Shown here piece by piece: positions 13,982 to 17,250 of a stretch of 17,250 nt of DNA. Source of the stretch: Spirochaetota bacterium (GTDB lineage: Bacteria; Spirochaetota; Spirochaetia; DSM-27196; PWMO01); NCBI GenBank assembly GCA_009908925.1, contig JAAAOH010000160.1, positions 1-17,250 on the forward strand, read 5' to 3'. The translations under genes and the position numbers were made by a program. Below the pieces are notes generated by a model. That model saw nothing but the letters and a program-made list of their open reading frames with translations. It did no database searches and was not told the DNA's origin. Every line of letters begins with the position of its first letter. Position 1 is the stretch's first letter.

Positions 13982-15237
13982 GACTCCTCCTTGTTCACAG
14001 GCAGCAGCGGCAGCTCCACATACACGTCGGTACCGTGCTCATCATCGGTATCGAACCATATTCGGCCGTTGTGCGCGCCGGCCACGAGATTGGCAATGTA
14101 GGTTCCGAGACCGTTGCCGCCTTTCTTCCCGGAGGTGGCGTAGCGCTCGAAGAACCTGTCTCTGACATCGGCGGGCACAGGCTTGCTGTTGTGAATCCGA
14201 ACCAGATAGGTACCCTCGCGCGCGTCAGTGGCAGTGGTCCTGATGGAGATCGACACCGCGTCACCGGCACGGGAGGCTTCCACCGCGTTCCGCACCAGGT
14301 TCGCGAAGAGCTCTTCGAGGTAGATCACCTCACCGTACAGCGGCAGACTGCCGTTCCAGTCGAACCCGGCGTCGTCGATATCGTAGGCGAGCGTCACCGA
14401 TGAGCCGGACAGGATGCTCGCGAGCTGACTCTCCACCGCTCGGAAGAGGTCGAGCATATTCAGAAGCTGGGGATCGAGCTCGTAGCTCCCCTCCTCCATC
14501 CGGACATAATCCATCGAGCTCGAGATCATCGTATCAAGACGCTGGCCGCTGTCGCGGATTGCAAGTACGAGCTCGCGCTGCCCCTCGGTGAGCTCATCGC
14601 GCAGCAGCAGCTCCGCGGCGGTCAGCATGCCGTTCAACGGGTTTCGCAGGTCGTGGCGCATCATGCGTTCGACCTCCTGCTTGGTGGCCTCGAGTCGCCG
14701 ACGCTCGTGAATCTCGCTGTGGAGCTCCGAGATCGTCTCCTGCAGCTCGCGCTCCATGCGCTTGCGCTCCGTGATATCGATGACAAAGGTTACTTTTTTC
14801 GGTTCCCCGCGTGTGTCTTCTATGAACGCCGCATCGGCGAGGATCACCAGGGGCGTGCCGTCGCTGCAGCGCACGTTCCACTCTCCCCGCAGCTCGCCGC
14901 TGCCACCGCCCGCCGCGATGAAGGCATCGTGGAGGTCGGAGAGCTGCTTCTGTGACGTCTCCGGTACCACGAGCGTGAAATGATTGCCGAGGAGCGCCTC
15001 GGGACGATATCCGTAGAGTCTGCAATAGACGGGATTTACATACTCAAAGTAGCCGTGGCGATCGGTGATGCAGATGCCGATCGGCGTTGCACCGAGGATG
15101 TGCCACAGGCGGTTACTTTCCGGTGAGATGGCCCGGGCAGCCGAAGCTACACCGGCGAGATCCGCCCGATTGTCGGAGCGGTCGGGCAATCCGGGACCAC
15201 CCTTGTTGTATTGCTCGTCATATGCCGTGTCAGGCAT
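13978..15237 (-). CDS. PAS-domain sensor histidine kinase, cytoplasmic
   Basis: This is a soluble sensor kinase of 419 residues with no membrane segment. A Gly/Asp-rich N-terminus is followed by a PAS domain (about 44-156; TPIGICITDRHGYFEYVNPV to VTFVIDITERKRMERELQ), a short coiled coil (157-190), a HisKA helix pair with phospho-acceptor His195 in RMMRHDLRNPLNGML, and a HATPase domain with N-box NLVRNAVEAS (313-322) and G2 box GGNGLGTYIANLVAGAHNG (373-391). The G1 box is degenerate (RIHNSKPVPADV), lacking the DxGxG pattern. I chose the ATG at 15237 because GGAG lies seven bases upstream and a promoter-like element sits just ahead; the frame is open to a GTG at 15333. No response regulator is adjacent. 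It is coupled to the downstream dehydrogenase gene. Confidence 0.88.
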   Translation of the reverse strand: MPDTAYDEQYNKGGPGLPDRSDNRADLAGVASAARAISPESNRLWHILGATPIGICITDRHGYFEYVNPVYCRLYGYRPEALLGNHFTLVVPETSQKQLSDLHDAFIAAGGGSGELRGEWNVRCSDGTPLVILADAAFIEDTRGEPKKVTFVIDITERKRMERELQETISELHSEIHERRRLEATKQEVERMMRHDLRNPLNGMLTAAELLLRDELTEGQRELVLAIRDSGQRLDTMISSSMDYVRMEEGSYELDPQLLNMLDLFRAVESQLASILSGSSVTLAYDIDDAGFDWNGSLPLYGEVIYLEELFANLVRNAVEASRAGDAVSISIRTTATDAREGTYLVRIHNSKPVPADVRDRFFERYATSGKKGGNGLGTYIANLVAGAHNGRIWFDTDDEHGTDVYVELPLLPVNKEES

Positions 15238-15272
15238 GGGCGAACTCCGAACCTGATGGGACTTTACCGGAA

Positions 15273-15302
15273 ACTGTAGCACGGGGCACAGCGCCCGCAC
15301 AA
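15273..15302 (-). promoter_or_regulatory. Possible promoter of the histidine kinase-dehydrogenase unit
   Basis: On the minus strand TTGTGC (15302-15297), 18 bases, and TACAGT (15278-15273) resemble -35 and -10 boxes. A start near 15267 would leave about 30 bases before the ATG at 15237, consistent with the shorter kinase start. Confidence 0.35.
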
Positions 15303-15322
15303 GCTCACGGCCGAGCGGGCCC

Positions 15323-15351
15323 TTGATCTCCACCCCGGATTACTGAACAAT
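15323..15351 (+). promoter_or_regulatory. Possible promoter of the HExxH protein gene
   Basis: TTGATC (15323-15328), a 17-base spacer and AACAAT (15346-15351) match the promoter pattern moderately. Transcription would start about 45 bases before the ATG at 15402. It is back to back with the kinase promoter in the 164-base divergent gap. Confidence 0.35.
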
Positions 15352-15401
15352 GCAGCCCTGCGCCACGAACCAGCCTTGGCACACTCAGCAGAAGGACACC
15401 A

Positions 15402-16244
15402 ATGAATCAGGATCAGGTCAAAGAACAGCTGCTTCGGCTCGACGAGGACGTCGAGGAATTCGCGGTGGTTTTCACCGGCAAGAAGAGCAAGAAGGCAAAC
15501 GGGCTCTACTATCCGGACAGCCGAGAGATCATTATACACAATCACAACTTCGACGAAGACAATCAGCTCATGTACACCGCGGTCCATGAGTTTGCGCACC
15601 ATGTGCACTTCACCCGTTCACCGGTGCCGGTCGGCAACCGCGCACACACTATCGAGTTCCGCAACATCCTCCACGATCTGCTCGAACGGGCGGAGGAGCT
15701 CGGCGTGTATCGCAACATCTTCCGGACGAATGCGGAGTTCATGGCACTCACCTACCGCCTGCGCCGCGACTTCCTCGGCCCCAACGGCGAGCTCATGAAG
15801 CGATTCGGCGCGGCGCTCATCGAGGCTCAGCACCTCTGTGAGAAGTACAACGCGCGCTTCGAGGATTACGTGGAACGGGTGCTGTCGCTGAACACCAGGA
15901 ACGCGAACACCATCATCAAGACCCATACCTACGACATCTCCCCCTCCATCGGGTACGAAAACATGGCGACCGTTGCCGGCATCGCCGATCCCGACAAACG
16001 GCAGGAAGCTGAGGAAGCGTTCGCCGGTGGAAAGAGTCCCGATCGGGTGAAGGCAATGCTCAAACAGGACTCCGAGAGATCGGAGCAGGAGCCCGTAGAG
16101 CGGCTCAAGAAAGAGAAACGCCGTCTCGAGCGAACCATTCAGAGCCTGCAGGACAAGCTCCACAGCGTCGAGGAGCGCCTCGAGCGCTATGACACCTACG
16201 AGCAACCGGAGGAGCACGATAACATCTCCTCCTTTCCCCGGTGA
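15402..16244 (+). CDS. HExxH metallopeptidase-like protein with C-terminal coiled coil, uncharacterised
   Basis: This 280-residue protein is one I cannot place in a named family. Residues 35-50 (GLYYPDSREIIIHNHNF) form strands leading to a zinc-binding helix, TAVHEFAHHVHF (59-70), with His62, catalytic Glu63 and His66. Downstream HTIEFRNILHDLLERAEELG (82-101) offers His82 or Glu85 as a third ligand. The spacing HExxH...H-x-x-E-F recalls SprT/YgjP-like and ImmA-like zincins more than secreted proteases, and no signal peptide is present. A second region (about 105-200) is helical. Residues 226-265 are Lys/Glu/Arg/Leu-rich with heptad-like spacing (PVERLKKEKRRLERTIQSL), a likely coiled coil, before an acidic tail. 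AAGGA lies shortly before the ATG. It is followed by the glutaredoxin gene after 44 bases. A protease or a protein-DNA role is possible. Confidence 0.75.
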   Translation: MNQDQVKEQLLRLDEDVEEFAVVFTGKKSKKANGLYYPDSREIIIHNHNFDEDNQLMYTAVHEFAHHVHFTRSPVPVGNRAHTIEFRNILHDLLERAEELGVYRNIFRTNAEFMALTYRLRRDFLGPNGELMKRFGAALIEAQHLCEKYNARFEDYVERVLSLNTRNANTIIKTHTYDISPSIGYENMATVAGIADPDKRQEAEEAFAGGKSPDRVKAMLKQDSERSEQEPVERLKKEKRRLERTIQSLQDKLHSVEERLERYDTYEQPEEHDNISSFPR

Positions 16245-16250
16245 GCCCAC

Positions 16251-16278
16251 TTGATCAAGCCGGGCGCCGGCAGATAAA
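16251..16278 (+). promoter_or_regulatory. Possible promoter of the glutaredoxin-FTR pair, with a palindrome over the -35
   Basis: TTGATC (16251-16256), 16 bases, and GATAAA (16273-16278) look like promoter boxes. The -35 lies inside the ten-base palindrome CTTGATCAAG (16250-16259), a possible operator half. The spacer holds GCCGG-GCG-CCGGC. The expected start point is only a few bases before the ATG at 16289. Confidence 0.35.
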
Positions 16279-16288
16279 CTGACGTGCA

Positions 16289-16600
16289 ATGGCAAGCATG
16301 ATTGATAAGCTCGAGTTCTCCGAATACGAGGGTTCGGTGGAAAAGCATGACCTCGCCCTCTACGCGCTTTCCACCTGCGCGTTCTGCAAGAAGGCGATAC
16401 AGTTCCTCCAGGATCACGACATCAAGTTCCGCTACATCTACCTCGACACCATCAACCCCATGGTGAAGCGCACAGTCAAGTCGGAGTTGAAGACGCGGTA
16501 TGCGAGTCTTCCCGTTTTCCCGGTGCTGATCATCGACGACACGGAAGCGGTATCGGGGTTCTCCGAAGAGAAGTGGAAAGAGATTCTCGACATCGACTGA
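16289..16600 (+). CDS. Glutaredoxin-like thiol-disulfide protein
   Basis: This is a 103-residue thioredoxin-fold protein. It has the strand DLALYALSTCAFCKKAIQFL (21-40), carrying a two-cysteine site C-A-F-C (Cys30, Cys33), then IKFRYIYLDT, the cis-proline region SLPVFPVLIID (73-83; Pro78) and a terminal GFSEEKWKEIL (90-100). The CAFC centre differs from the CPYC of classical and CGFS of monothiol glutaredoxins, and the first 20 residues form a short extension. No clear Shine-Dalgarno precedes the ATG at 16289; an ATG three codons later (16298) is an alternative. The next gene, 18 bases on, encodes a ferredoxin-thioredoxin reductase homologue, so this protein may be its disulfide partner. Confidence 0.87.
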   Translation: MASMIDKLEFSEYEGSVEKHDLALYALSTCAFCKKAIQFLQDHDIKFRYIYLDTINPMVKRTVKSELKTRYASLPVFPVLIIDDTEAVSGFSEEKWKEILDID

Positions 16601-16618
16601 GAAGGCGCGGGAGGCCGT

Positions 16619-16966
16619 ATGCCGGCAAAGGAAAAAACGCTCGAGGATACGCGGCGATTCGTCTCGATGGTCGCGGAGAAGAACGGATGGAAGCTCAATC
16701 CCGATAAGGATTTCCTCGAGGATCTCGTTTCGGGACTGAACGCGAACTTCAATCGATACGGCTATTATCTATGTCCATGTCGGGATGGCACCGGCGAGCG
16801 CGAGAAGGACAAAGACATCATCTGTCCGTGCGACTACAATGTGCCCGACCAGAAGGAATACGGCCACTGTTTCTGTGCGCTCTTCTTCAGGCCGGACTAT
16901 CTCGATGAGGGCGGCGAGCCGCAGTCGATCCCCGAACGTCGTCCCGAGGATCTGCAGTTCCAGTAG
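16619..16966 (+). CDS. Ferredoxin-thioredoxin reductase catalytic-chain homologue
   Basis: This is a 115-residue iron-sulfur protein of the FTR catalytic (beta) chain family, which uses a 4Fe-4S cluster next to a redox disulfide to pass ferredoxin electrons to thioredoxin-like proteins. Six cysteines lie in the diagnostic pattern: YYLCPCRDG (Cys52, Cys54), IICPCDY (Cys69, Cys71) and GHCFCALF (Cys84, Cys86). The spacing is CPC-x14-CPC-x12-CFC, against the chloroplast CPC-x16-CPC-x8-CHC, and the last motif has Phe where His is usual. No variable (alpha) subunit gene is nearby, as in non-photosynthetic bacteria and archaea where the catalytic chain acts alone. A GGGAGG precedes the ATG by four bases. 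The pairing with the glutaredoxin gene 18 bases upstream suggests a joint function. Confidence 0.9.
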   Translation: MPAKEKTLEDTRRFVSMVAEKNGWKLNPDKDFLEDLVSGLNANFNRYGYYLCPCRDGTGEREKDKDIICPCDYNVPDQKEYGHCFCALFFRPDYLDEGGEPQSIPERRPEDLQFQ

Positions 16967-16981
16967 ACCGCGGCCACGACC

Positions 16982-17029
16982 GCGGCTCCGCCGGTCAGCG
17001 GCTCCGCCGTTCAGTGGCTCCGCCGGCCG
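16982..17029. repeat. Three 16-bp tandem repeats with hairpin potential
   Basis: GCGGCTCCGCCGGTCA, GCGGCTCCGCCGTTCA and GTGGCTCCGCCGGCCG run in tandem. Each unit contains CGGC/TGGC-TCC-GCCG, a small hairpin, and the flanking CCGCGG elements at 16968 and 16978 can pair with GCCGCGG near 17026. The array fills the gap between the convergent FTR and phosphotransfer genes and could end transcription or simply be slippage-prone DNA. Confidence 0.7.
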
Positions 17030-17047
17030 CGGCTGCCGACTGCCCCG

Positions 17048-17250
17048 CTATTCCCGGCTGCGGATCTGATGGAGTATCTGCTCCACCTCGTCCCTCAACA
17101 GCTCCGCCTGGCTCCTCATCTCATCGAAGTTCTCGTCACGAGCCGCCGACTCGGTAGCCCGCGCGAGGGCGAGGGCTCGCTGCGCCATCAGCGTACCGGA
17201 GGTATTGGCGAGCGAGTGAGCGGCCTTCTTCACTGCTGCCGCGTCACCGT
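17048..17250 (-). CDS. Histidine-phosphotransfer (Hpt) domain, C-terminal fragment
   Basis: This open frame enters from the right edge and stops at 17048, giving 67 complete codons. It begins with AAAVKKAAHSLANTSGTLMA, matching the Hpt signature in which the His of AHSL is phosphorylated and is followed by a small, Gly-containing turn. The remaining residues (ALALARATESAARDENF, then MRSQAELLRDEVEQILHQI) form the last two helices of the four-helix bundle. Hpt domains commonly end hybrid histidine kinases or stand alone; the main part of this gene lies outside the window. It is convergent with the FTR homologue across the tandem repeat. Confidence 0.75.
   Translation of the reverse strand, partial: GDAAAVKKAAHSLANTSGTLMAQRALALARATESAARDENFDEMRSQAELLRDEVEQILHQIRSRE

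Noticed and set aside
15238..15333. N-terminal extension of the histidine kinase to a GTG at 15333
   Set aside because: The shorter ATG at 15237 has GGAG at good distance, and a promoter-like element lies inside the extension.

Overview
The window is a gene-dense, GC-rich stretch of bacterial chromosome. Its best taxonomic clue is an uninterrupted mevalonate-pathway operon in the order HMG-CoA synthase, type 2 IPP isomerase, HMG-CoA reductase, diphosphomevalonate decarboxylase, phosphomevalonate kinase, mevalonate kinase, with mnmA divergently upstream. As I recall it, this is the gene order of the mevalonate locus of Borrelia, so a GC-rich, free-living spirochaete is the most likely source. 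This is inference from gene order and protein families; no rRNA or other marker gene is present. No gap between genes exceeds 300 bases, and I saw no tRNA, rRNA, CRISPR array, insertion sequence or prophage gene.

Left part (1-4305): after the tail of an unidentified plus-strand gene, five minus-strand genes run leftward from 4305. They are mnmA (tRNA 2-thiouridylase), a MESH1-like (p)ppGpp hydrolase, dusA (tRNA dihydrouridine synthase), a SAM-dependent methyltransferase, and a small alpha/beta hydrolase whose nucleophile is Cys rather than Ser. The last four overlap their neighbours by 1-23 bases and look translationally coupled.

Centre (4306-10987): the plus-strand mevalonate operon is transcribed away from mnmA, from a recognisable promoter just inside the intergenic gap. 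It encodes every step from acetoacetyl-CoA plus acetyl-CoA to IPP and DMAPP; only acetoacetyl-CoA thiolase is absent. The last five genes overlap or nearly touch their predecessors.

Right of the operon (11006-13981): a convergent short-chain dehydrogenase, a divergent glycosyltransferase of the tRNA-queuosine mannosyltransferase type, then a beta-hydroxyacid dehydrogenase on the minus strand. The dehydrogenase is the distal gene of a two-gene unit headed by a PAS-domain histidine kinase (13978-15237).

Right end (15402-17250): a plus-strand HExxH metallopeptidase-like protein with a C-terminal coiled coil, then a glutaredoxin-like gene paired with a ferredoxin-thioredoxin reductase catalytic-chain homologue. 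A GC-rich hairpin-forming tandem repeat follows. The C-terminal end of a minus-strand histidine-phosphotransfer domain protein is cut by the window edge.

No obviously new defence or mobile system is visible. The items most worth following up are the uncharacterised HExxH/coiled-coil protein, the glutaredoxin-FTR pair, the Cys-nucleophile hydrolase, the kinase-dehydrogenase coupling, and several genes whose promoter-like elements sit almost on the start codon with no Shine-Dalgarno.
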